This document shows, piece after piece, positions 1 to 6,267 of a stretch of DNA of 64,000 nucleotides. The first letter of the stretch is position 1, and every line of letters begins with the position of its first letter. The position numbers and the translations under genes were made by a program. A model generated the notes under the pieces. It did no database searches. It had not been told where the DNA came from and saw nothing but the letters and a program-made list of their open reading frames with translations. Location: positions 1 to 64,000 of the forward strand of contig JAFRLM010000015.1 of the NCBI GenBank assembly GCA_017431225.1. The letters are read 5' to 3'. This DNA comes from Erysipelotrichaceae bacterium. Lineage in GTDB: Bacteria; Bacillota_I; Bacilli_A; Erysipelotrichales; Erysipelotrichaceae.

Positions 1-207
1 ATCAACAGTGAAATCCATAGACATCAGCCAAGGATCATTGAATGGCATGATGATTGCCCTCCGAATATTGAACTGATCCATGATCTTCTGATAGGAGGAA
101 ACTTTAGCAAAGGAAAACTCATCATCCGAGTCAGGGTTTGCAGCATGAACCTCATCAGGAATGATGTGTATATGTGCATCAATCTTTGGAATATCTCTCC
201 ACTTCAT
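1..207 (-). CDS. Amidohydrolase-family protein, N-terminal part only
   Basis: The reverse strand reads open from an ATG at 207 to the window edge, giving 69 residues. It begins MKWRDIPKIDAHIHIIPDE; the D-A-H-I-H stretch at residues 10-14 is the N-terminal metal-binding His-x-His of amidohydrolase (amidohydro_2-type) TIM barrels. These usually hydrolyse or decarboxylate small cyclic or carboxylic substrates; the substrate here cannot be read. The ATG at 207 is preferred over the ATG at 213 because AAGGAG lies 7 bases upstream of it. The C-terminal catalytic Asp and the rest of the barrel lie outside the window. The region is more AT-rich than the core genes further on. Confidence 0.75.
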   Translation of the reverse strand, partial: MKWRDIPKIDAHIHIIPDEVHAANPDSDDEFSFAKVSSYQKIMDQFNIRRAIIMPFNDPWLMSMDFTVD

Positions 208-292
208 ATTCATGCTCCTTACAAATACCGATTTGGCGACTTCCCGGTAAACTGGAATTTGAATTACCCCAAATCACAGGCGTTTGCCGCTG

Positions 293-298
293 ATTATA
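293..298 (-). promoter_or_regulatory. Possible -10 element for the amidohydrolase gene
   Basis: Read on the minus strand this is TATAAT, about 86 bases upstream of the start at 207. The hexamer 17 bases further upstream (TTCAGA) is a weak -35, so the call rests mainly on the perfect -10. Confidence 0.3.
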
Positions 299-423
299 GG
301 ACTCTAATAAAAATCTCTGAAACCGCCCCAAACAAAGAATTCTTCGCAATCTTCTCACTGAATCCCTTTTTAAATGTTACACCATTTCAACAACGCCTGC
401 GCTGCTCATAAGGGCAAAAGCAA

Positions 424-441
424 GGGCAAACGGATTTGCCC
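424..441. repeat. Hairpin in the 208-570 intergenic region
   Basis: GGGCAAA, a CGGA loop, then TTTGCCC form a perfect 7-bp stem. No T-run follows on either strand, so it is not an obvious intrinsic terminator. The rest of 208-570 has no convincing gene; a short plus-strand reading frame at 145-411 lacks a ribosome binding site and overlaps the amidohydrolase. Confidence 0.35.
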
Positions 442-484
442 GGAAGGTTTATTCCACCAGAAGTAGAATTTTCTCAATTTTCTC

Positions 485-534
485 GTTATTTATGAATAAC
501 TTCTCTTTCGGTATCATGTAATTGCGGACCGCAA
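485..534. promoter_or_regulatory. Two palindromes upstream of the XRE regulator gene, candidate operators
   Basis: GTTATT-TATG-AATAAC (485-500) and TTGCGG-A-CCGCAA (522-534) are perfect inverted repeats ending 36 bases before the ATG at 571. XRE regulators commonly bind such dyads and often regulate themselves, so these are candidate operators for the adjacent gene. That link is inference. Confidence 0.35.
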
Positions 535-570
535 GAATCGCAAGAACAATGAACAACGAAGGAGCATACT

Positions 571-1113
571 ATGGACACTTTGAAAATCGGACATTATATC
601 CAGCATTTACGGAAAGCTGCCGGCATGACGCAGAAAGAACTGGCAGAGAAGTTGAATATTTCTTTTCAAGCCGTCTCAAAATGGGAGAACGGGGATACGC
701 TTCCCGATACCGGTATTCTTCTCGATTTGTGCGACGTACTGAATACAACGGCAGATAAGCTGCTCAACGGAGGAAGTCTCGCGGCAGTCGAGCGCAGACT
801 TATGAAGCTTGAGGACGTTAAAGCCGGCTTTCAGTATATGGAAAGCATAGGAAAGCTTTTCGGCGAAGACTGTACTTTTTTCGTGGGCATGATCGAGGGA
901 ATCAACGAAAAAATGAATATTGACCTTTTGACCTATCTGAAGGATCCTATGACCCGAGAGGTAATGTATGCGGAGGTGCTGATCCAGGGGATCCTTTCCG
1001 GGCGTACCGTAGATATGGACGAAATTGAGGCAAACTTCCAAAACGAAAAGATGGTGAAAGCAATTCGACGCTATCTTGCCAAAGCAAGCGGGAATCCCGA
1101 GACAGCAGTATAG
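571..1113 (+). CDS. XRE-family transcriptional regulator
   Basis: A 180-residue protein with an N-terminal XRE/Cro helix-turn-helix at about residues 6-60 (core MTQKELAEKLNISFQAVSKW), the classic DNA-recognition fold. The C-terminal 120 residues match no family I can name and probably sense a ligand or mediate oligomerisation. AAGGAG lies 7 bases before the ATG. The gene stands alone: palindromes that may be its operators lie upstream and a hairpin terminator follows. Targets are unknown. It differs clearly from the second XRE protein at 1509-2030, which ends in membrane segments. Confidence 0.8.
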   Translation: MDTLKIGHYIQHLRKAAGMTQKELAEKLNISFQAVSKWENGDTLPDTGILLDLCDVLNTTADKLLNGGSLAAVERRLMKLEDVKAGFQYMESIGKLFGEDCTFFVGMIEGINEKMNIDLLTYLKDPMTREVMYAEVLIQGILSGRTVDMDEIEANFQNEKMVKAIRRYLAKASGNPETAV

Positions 1114-1127
1114 ACCCTCTGAGAAAT

Positions 1128-1170
1128 CACCCCTCGTATAAATCCGGCGATTTGTGCGAGGGGTGTATTT
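1128..1170 (+). terminator. Intrinsic terminator after the XRE gene
   Basis: CACCCCTCG (1128-1136) pairs perfectly with CGAGGGGTG (1157-1165) and is followed by TATTT. The remaining bases up to 1341 hold no further feature I can support. Confidence 0.6.
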
Positions 1171-1341
1171 CGCTCTCAATCCTCGAGACCTTCATGATTG
1201 ATATATCATGCTCGAAGTGTTGCTCCCTCGTTTTGCCCCGCAAGGACAAAAATAAGGAAAACGGAGCTTTTTATGGCAGCAGACCTGCGGGAAATGCAGG
1301 AAATCAAGGGTTTTCAGAGATTCGGATAGATAAGCCGGAAT

Positions 1342-1512
1342 CTATCGATCCAATTCCACCGATCTCCTGCTTTTGATCATTCCTGCAATAATCATAATTA
1401 CCGCAGCCGTGAACAATACTACTGCCAGCCAATGAGGCAATACATAGACCAGATGATCTACAGCGATCGTTCCTGCGGCAAGGGCAATTCCAATAATAAT
1501 GAAAGCGTTCAT
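1342..1512 (-). CDS. Small two-helix membrane protein (56 aa)
   Basis: A 56-residue frame starting at the ATG at 1512 and ending at TAG 1342-1344. It is almost entirely hydrophobic, with helices at about residues 3-25 and 28-46 followed by a basic tail (KSRRS). The ATG overlaps the TGA of the upstream XRE gene as ATGA, and AAGGAG lies 8 bases before it, so the two are translationally coupled. Membrane-segment XRE proteins are often paired with a small membrane protein that may act as sensor or antagonist; that role is inferred from position only. No family recognised. Confidence 0.6.
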   Translation of the reverse strand: MNAFIIIGIALAAGTIAVDHLVYVLPHWLAVVLFTAAVIMIIAGMIKSRRSVELDR

Positions 1513-2030
1513 CGACTGTTCTCCTTAGCCTTACCAAGGAGTCTGTATTTAAACTCCCTGATTTTTGCGGCATATCGGCTTGTAAAGATCACCCCGATGA
1601 TGATCATACCAAAAGCAATGCCGAGCCCAAAACTGCCGATCGCTTCGTAAGGCGGGGTCGAGTCAAGCCCCAGTAATGCGATCAAAAGGAATACAATAAA
1701 TCCAAATAGACCGGCAATAAACAGCCAATGCATTCTTCGCACAAGCCTCGATTTTTCCTCATTGCTGTAATCTGCAACCTGTAATACGGTTTCCTTCAGT
1801 TCTTCATTCATTTGCTCACTTTTCCTTTCTCCGCTCAAGATCTCACGAAGGTCGACTGAATAGAGATCGGAAAGTTCTATCAGGATGTCCATGTCCGGCA
1901 TGTTGCTTCCGGTCTCCCAGCGGGAAACTGTCCTGCGGGCTACTCCGGTCTTCTCCGCAAGCTGTTCCTGGGTCAACCCTTTCTCTCTGCGAAGCTCCTG
2001 AAGAAATTTTCCAATTTTGATGAGATCCAT
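1509..2030 (-). CDS. XRE-family regulator with C-terminal membrane segments
   Basis: A 173-residue protein with an XRE helix-turn-helix at residues 5-65 (core LTQEQLAEKTGVARRTVSRW) and two hydrophobic helices at about 101-122 and 131-151. A DNA-binding head tethered to the membrane suggests direct sensing of a membrane signal, though family members vary. AAAGGAGG lies 8 bases before the ATG. Its stop overlaps the start of the 56-residue membrane protein. A small dyad (GAGCA-AG-TGCTC, 2094-2105) lies about 65 bases upstream and could be an operator. Confidence 0.8.
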   Translation of the reverse strand: MDLIKIGKFLQELRREKGLTQEQLAEKTGVARRTVSRWETGSNMPDMDILIELSDLYSVDLREILSGERKSEQMNEELKETVLQVADYSNEEKSRLVRRMHWLFIAGLFGFIVFLLIALLGLDSTPPYEAIGSFGLGIAFGMIIIGVIFTSRYAAKIREFKYRLLGKAKENSR

Positions 2031-2178
2031 TTGACGACCTCCTTTCTGATTTCAGCATAGTCTGCTTTTATCCATGAATACAGGACACAAAGTGAGCAAG
2101 TGCTCTGTATCCGGCAATGAGACATACCGTGTCCCACAAAAACCCGATATATCGATTCGTTTTCCGTTTTTTTGTCTT

Positions 2179-2586
2179 TTATTTTGCGTACTTCTCATAG
2201 CACCATCTGGCAATTCTCTCGATCAGTTCTGCCGGCAGCGGCCGATCATAGGGGAAGCGGATCGTCCCTTTGCTTACACTGAAGCCAGAAAGCTCTTCCG
2301 CAAATTCTGCCGCAGCCTCATCACCGGGATAGATCCCGAGATGTTTTTTTGAAGCTGCGAAATGAATGATATTCCTGCCTTTCCAGTATGTCGGCATAGA
2401 CCAGGAAATACGTTCTTCCGCTTCCGGCAGGGCTTTTTGAAGAACCATCCTGACTTCTTTGAGCATTGGCTGATACTTCTCATCCTGCAAGGCGATATAC
2501 TCGTCAATATTCTGCGGCTTCACACAGTAATGATCCTGATTCTGTTTTTTGAATTCTCTTCCGCATTTCGGGCATTTCCAAGTCAT
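2179..2586 (-). CDS. DUF1801 / YdhG-like protein with N-terminal zinc ribbon
   Basis: A 135-residue protein beginning MTWKCPKCGREF. The N-terminal CPKC and the later HYC look like a small zinc ribbon; the rest (ISWSMPTYWKGRN, then a KGTIRFPYDRPLP stretch) matches the DUF1801 fold of YdhG-like proteins. Some relatives have been proposed to bind iron or act in stress responses, but the function is not settled. This start is preferred to the ATG at 2610 because AGAGGA lies 8 bases before it. It stands alone between the XRE operon and the metallo-beta-lactamase terminator. Confidence 0.65.
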   Translation of the reverse strand: MTWKCPKCGREFKKQNQDHYCVKPQNIDEYIALQDEKYQPMLKEVRMVLQKALPEAEERISWSMPTYWKGRNIIHFAASKKHLGIYPGDEAAAEFAEELSGFSVSKGTIRFPYDRPLPAELIERIARWCYEKYAK

Positions 2587-2670
2587 GCTGAATATCCTCT
2601 GTACAAACATCGTTTGTTTTAGTCATTTTACCATTGCCGGCCGGCGCAGCCAATTGTCTTGTTTATGAAA

Positions 2671-2703
2671 CAAAAAGCGGGCGCTTCTTTACGAAGCGCC
2701 CGC
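2671..2703 (-). terminator. Intrinsic terminator of the metallo-beta-lactamase gene
   Basis: On the minus strand GCGGGCGCTTC, a 5-base loop and GAAGCGCCCGC form an 11-bp GC-rich stem (2677-2703) followed by TTTTTG. Confidence 0.85.
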
Positions 2704-2717
2704 CTCTGCAGGATCGT

Positions 2718-3554
2718 TTAGTTCTGCGTGAATTCGATCTCTCTGCCGTTGCTACGCAGGAGGATGTTGCCATCTTTGGTCTCAAAGACCGTACCTCTGC
2801 CTTCGAGCAGTTCCAGAGTCTCTTTATCAGCGGGATTCTTTTTCGAGTCACAGATCGCGATATACTCGGGCTGCGTCTTTGACAGCAGCAGTCCCAGCGC
2901 AGAGTTGTAGACCCCGTGGTGCGGGAATTTCATGAAAGTGAACTGACCGTGGTCTTTCGCGAGCCATTCGTTCAGACGCTTCTTTTCGCTGTCGCCCATA
3001 AAGAGCAGGCGGTGCTCACCGTAAGTCACGGTCGTGATCAGCGACAGATCGTTATCATTATCGAGATCGGGATCATAGCCCGCGAAGGAAGAGGGGACTT
3101 CGATCTCGACTCTGCATCCGCCAAAGTTGAATTCGCAGTCTTCGTTCAGCCGGATCAGCTCGCTCCCGCTTTTTTCCGCTTCCCTGAGGAATTCGCGGTA
3201 TTCGGAGCTGACGCTATCATAGTCCGGCAAGATCGCCTTTTTGACCGGCAGTGTGCGGATCAGGGTATCCGCTCCGCCGACGTGGTCCTTGTCGTAATGG
3301 GTGATGATCAGGTATTCGATCTCCTTAACGTTTTCCCGGAACAGGAAATCCACGAGATCTTCGCCGTCATCTTCCTCGCCGGTATCGATCAGCAGTGCTT
3401 TTCTGTCCTGTTCAAGCACGATCGCGTCGGCCTTGCCGACCTTCAGCATCGTTACTTTCAGCGGTCCGTGTTCTCCGATCGTTCCTGTTTCGCCGCTGAC
3501 TAAAAGCAGCGGCAGAAGGGACTTTAAAGACTGTATTCCGTATTCTCTTCTCAT
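2718..3554 (-). CDS. ComEC-like metallo-beta-lactamase-fold hydrolase
   Basis: A 278-residue protein with the metallo-beta-lactamase fold. Metal-binding motif THYDKDHVGG at residues 85-94 has the H-x-D-x-D-H form typical of stand-alone ComEC/Rec2-type domains, with D188 (FMGDSEKKR) and H212-H213 (KFPHHG) as further ligands. Relatives are predicted nucleases or phosphodiesterases linked to DNA uptake; this one lacks the ComEC membrane channel. Residues 9-20 are hydrophobic, so export is possible but not clear. GGAGG lies 7 bases before the ATG. It is a single gene with its own terminator. Confidence 0.75.
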   Translation of the reverse strand: MRREYGIQSLKSLLPLLLVSGETGTIGEHGPLKVTMLKVGKADAIVLEQDRKALLIDTGEEDDGEDLVDFLFRENVKEIEYLIITHYDKDHVGGADTLIRTLPVKKAILPDYDSVSSEYREFLREAEKSGSELIRLNEDCEFNFGGCRVEIEVPSSFAGYDPDLDNDNDLSLITTVTYGEHRLLFMGDSEKKRLNEWLAKDHGQFTFMKFPHHGVYNSALGLLLSKTQPEYIAICDSKKNPADKETLELLEGRGTVFETKDGNILLRSNGREIEFTQN

Positions 3555-3741
3555 GCTTTTTCCTCCGGATATGCAAGTGGAAACAGTGGTTCATTTTTCT
3601 AAAAAATAATCCAAAAGAGAAAAAAGCACAACCTCCTGTGACCCGATCCTTCCGGATCACATAAGTTGCAGGCGGTTTCGCCTTTTCCGTAAAGGGGAAA
3701 ATAGGTATACTTGTTTTGTCTGGATTTTGGAGGAAAGATCT

Positions 3742-4671
3742 ATGGGAATCGTCGTATTCGGAGCAGTATTCGTTGATATCAAAGGATATCCGCTTGCACA
3801 GTATATCCCGGGCGGAAGAAACGTCGGAAGAGTCATACAGACCCATGGCGGTGTCAGCCGTAATGTTGCGGAGGATATCGCGAATGTCGAGCTGCGCCCG
3901 ACCTTCGTTTCCGTCGTCGATGACAGCGGCAGCGGCTATGATGTCATCAATAAGCTGCAGAAGCATAAAGTCAACACGCAGTATATCGCGCAGGCGCCGG
4001 ATACACTGGGCACCTGGCTCGCTGTTTTTGACAATAACGGCGATGTCGTCGCTTCGATCTCCCGCCGTCCCGATCTTTCCAAGATCTCCGAGATCCTCGA
4101 TCAGTATGGGGAAAAGATCATCTCCGAATGTGACAGTGTCGTCGTCGAGATCGATATGGAACCTGATCTTCTGAACCGCATCTTCTGGCTGGCGGAAAAA
4201 TACAACAAGGAAGTCTATGGCGTCGTCTCCAATATGTCGATCGCCGTGGAACGCCGTGATCTTCTGAAGAAGACTGGCTGCTTCGTCTGCAACGAGCAGG
4301 AAGCCGGCATGTTCTTCTCGGATGACTTTACCGAAGTCAGCGAGGATGAGCTTGTCGATATTCTCCCCGAAAGAGTGCGTAATGCGGGATTGAAGCAGAT
4401 GGTCGTCACCCAGGGCTTCAAAGGCGCGGTCTATGCGGACTGCGAAGGAAACTCCGGCTACGTGCCGGCCTGGAAGGTGGATGTGATCGATACCACCGGT
4501 GCCGGGGACGCCTTCTTCGCGGGAACGACGATCGGTCTGACTTACGGAAAAACACTGAAGGAAGCCTGCGAGATCGGAACACGTCTCGCGGCATCAGTCA
4601 TTACGACCAAGGAAAGCGTCTGTCCGCGTTTCCAGCCGGAGGAATTCGGCATTCCATCTCCGGAAGAATAA
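3742..4671 (+). CDS. PfkB-family sugar/nucleoside kinase
   Basis: A 309-residue ribokinase-like protein. The N-terminal GGRNVGRVIQTHGGVSRNVA region binds the sugar, and the C-terminal TTGAGDAFFAG is the PfkB signature with the anion hole and catalytic Asp. It should phosphorylate a sugar or nucleoside with ATP in the cytoplasm; the substrate is not readable. The ATG at 3742 is chosen because GGAGG (3729-3733) is correctly placed; an upstream TTG at 3727 is unlikely. A TATACT-like -10 lies near 3703. It converges on rnhC and no neighbour suggests a pathway. Confidence 0.8.
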   Translation: MGIVVFGAVFVDIKGYPLAQYIPGGRNVGRVIQTHGGVSRNVAEDIANVELRPTFVSVVDDSGSGYDVINKLQKHKVNTQYIAQAPDTLGTWLAVFDNNGDVVASISRRPDLSKISEILDQYGEKIISECDSVVVEIDMEPDLLNRIFWLAEKYNKEVYGVVSNMSIAVERRDLLKKTGCFVCNEQEAGMFFSDDFTEVSEDELVDILPERVRNAGLKQMVVTQGFKGAVYADCEGNSGYVPAWKVDVIDTTGAGDAFFAGTTIGLTYGKTLKEACEIGTRLAASVITTKESVCPRFQPEEFGIPSPEE

Positions 4672-4697
4672 AAAAGCCTTTCCCGATAGGGAAGGCT
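4670..4697 (-). terminator. Intrinsic terminator of rnhC
   Basis: On the minus strand AGCCTTCCC, a TATC loop and GGGAAAGGCT form the stem, followed by TTTTTATTC. The T-run overlaps the stop codon of the convergent PfkB gene. Confidence 0.85.
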
Positions 4698-4729
4698 GTA
4701 TAGCAGAATAACGATAACGAGATACGATA

Positions 4730-5599
4730 TTATTTGGAACTGCTTTGATCGAGCAGTTCTTTTACTTTCTCGGTGTTCTTGAAATGCAGCTTGGCGACTT
4801 CTCCCAGACGGTCGTAACCGTATTTACGGACGAAGTTCAGCGCGGAAAGATCAGCCTGTTCACCGCCGCCTTTATGCAGTTTCATGCCGTAAAAAGCCTC
4901 CATCGCCTCCATTTCCTTCAGGAAGGCGTAACGGGCGATCATACTGGCGCAGGCGACCGCCGGGTGACTGCTCTCAGCTTTGGTCTCGAAGATCAGATCG
5001 TGAACGACTTCCTTCTCGTTTATCAAATAACGATAATATAGATTCTCCTCGGCGAACTGATCGACATAGGTCGCCTTGGGCAATGTATATCCCTTGCGAA
5101 GCAGATTGACGTAAGCCTGGTTATGCATCTTCGCCTTGATCTCATTCATGTTGTTGGTCTTTGCGACTTCGTTATACTTCTTCGGCTTCAGGATCAGAAG
5201 CGAATGGGGGAGCTTTTCCATCAGCTTCGGCGCTGTCTCCCGGATCTGTTCGTCCTTGAGTTCTTTGGAGTCGTTGATCTGCAGGGCATCGAGCCAGGTG
5301 TGCATCTCGGCGCTGACGATGCAGGCGCAGACACAGACCGGACCGAAATAATCACCGGTGCCGACTTCATCTGATCCCGCCTCATCATGGTAACGTCTGG
5401 TCAGATAGGCAGAGGCGTAGAGATTTGCGTCCTTCCCCTGGAAGACGACCTTTCCGCTCGTATAAACGGTGATCGTGACGTCATCGTTCTGAATGAATGC
5501 GCGCACGTAGGGATTCGGGTTTTCTTTGATGTCGTCGCGGAAAGCGCCGGTCAGACGGACGATCGCTTCTTCATCGAGTTTCAGGCTTAAGGTATTCAT
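4730..5599 (-). CDS. rnhC: Ribonuclease HIII
   Basis: A 289-residue RNase HIII, which cuts RNA in RNA-DNA hybrids in the cytoplasm. The N-terminal 70 residues form the TBP-like substrate-binding domain; the catalytic domain starts with GSDEVGTGDYFGP (75-87), where D77 and E78 are active-site acids, and continues with NDSKEL and an ASMIARYAFL helix. The window also encodes RNase HII at 19913. rnhC is divergent from cvpA-mutS2 as in many Bacilli. The start has no Shine-Dalgarno sequence and sits 8 bases from a -10 box, so the mRNA is probably leaderless. Confidence 0.95.
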   Translation of the reverse strand: MNTLSLKLDEEAIVRLTGAFRDDIKENPNPYVRAFIQNDDVTITVYTSGKVVFQGKDANLYASAYLTRRYHDEAGSDEVGTGDYFGPVCVCACIVSAEMHTWLDALQINDSKELKDEQIRETAPKLMEKLPHSLLILKPKKYNEVAKTNNMNEIKAKMHNQAYVNLLRKGYTLPKATYVDQFAEENLYYRYLINEKEVVHDLIFETKAESSHPAVACASMIARYAFLKEMEAMEAFYGMKLHKGGGEQADLSALNFVRKYGYDRLGEVAKLHFKNTEKVKELLDQSSSK

Positions 5600-5607
5600 A
5601 CGAATAT

Positions 5608-5636
5608 ACTTTACAACCTGTTCGGCTTCTTGGCAA
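5608..5636 (-). promoter_or_regulatory. rnhC promoter, leaderless type
   Basis: Minus strand: -35 TTGCCA (5631-5636), 17-base spacer, -10 TAAAGT (5608-5613), then 8 bases to the ATG. Its -35 overlaps the -35 of the divergent cvpA promoter. Confidence 0.65.
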
Positions 5637-5658
5637 AAAGAATCGGGGAGGGTAGAAT
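5630..5658 (+). promoter_or_regulatory. cvpA-mutS2 promoter, leaderless type
   Basis: -35 TTGGCA (5630-5635), 17-base spacer, -10 TAGAAT (5653-5658), then only GAGGAT before the ATG, placing the expected transcription start at or within a base of the start codon. Confidence 0.7.
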
Positions 5659-5664
5659 GAGGAT

Positions 5665-6267
5665 ATGAATATTGATCTTGTTTTAGCTATTAATATCGCG
5701 GTCGCCGTGATCTATGTATATTCGATCGTCAAGGGCTATAAAAGCGGATTTCTATATGAATTTCTCTATCTGGCGCTGACGCTCGGATCCTTCTGGCTGG
5801 CGCTGCGTCTGAATCCGATCCTCTGCAATCTGTTTCCGCTGCTGAAGCCGGAACAGTTCTCGGAGGTCCTTCTCATTGCCCTGATACCGCGTTTTAACCA
5901 GATCCTCTGGTTCCTGATCATCGTGATCCTGATCCGCCTGATCGTCCTGTTCTTTCTGCCGGCTTTCAAAAAGCTTTCGGATGTGCCGCTTCTGGGAAGC
6001 GTCAACCAGCTTCTTGGCGCTGCTTTAGGTGTGATCAACGCGACGATCCTTGTTTTTCTGATCTCCATGTTCCTGACGCTGCCGCTGATCAAGAACGGAC
6101 CCGCACTGCGTGAGAAGACCGTTCTCAAACCGATCAACGAGCTGACGAACCAGGGGATCAATTACATGATGTCCAAAGTGGATGTCGACGAGCTGGAAGA
6201 GAACGTCAAGGAAATGGACCAGAGATTCCAGCAATGGCTGCAGGAGCAGATCGATGCCGCTGAATAA
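5665..6267 (+). CDS. CvpA-family membrane protein
   Basis: A 200-residue protein with four hydrophobic segments (about 4-22, 27-46, 78-101 and 113-140) and a charged C-terminal helix, the layout of the CvpA/YshB family. E. coli CvpA is linked to colicin V production and bile tolerance; the molecular activity is unknown. It lies directly upstream of mutS2 as in Bacillus, overlapping it by 14 bases. The start codon is 6 bases from a -10 box. A GAGG just before the ATG is too close to act as a normal ribosome binding site. Confidence 0.85.
   Translation: MNIDLVLAINIAVAVIYVYSIVKGYKSGFLYEFLYLALTLGSFWLALRLNPILCNLFPLLKPEQFSEVLLIALIPRFNQILWFLIIVILIRLIVLFFLPAFKKLSDVPLLGSVNQLLGAALGVINATILVFLISMFLTLPLIKNGPALREKTVLKPINELTNQGINYMMSKVDVDELEENVKEMDQRFQQWLQEQIDAAE

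Noticed and set aside
145-411. 88-residue plus-strand frame at the window start
   Set aside because: No ribosome binding site; it overlaps the well-supported amidohydrolase start on the minus strand and matches no family.
3640-3670. Hairpin upstream of the PfkB gene as a terminator or riboswitch
   Set aside because: GATCC-TTCC-GGATC is short, has no adjacent T-run on either strand and matches no riboswitch core I know.
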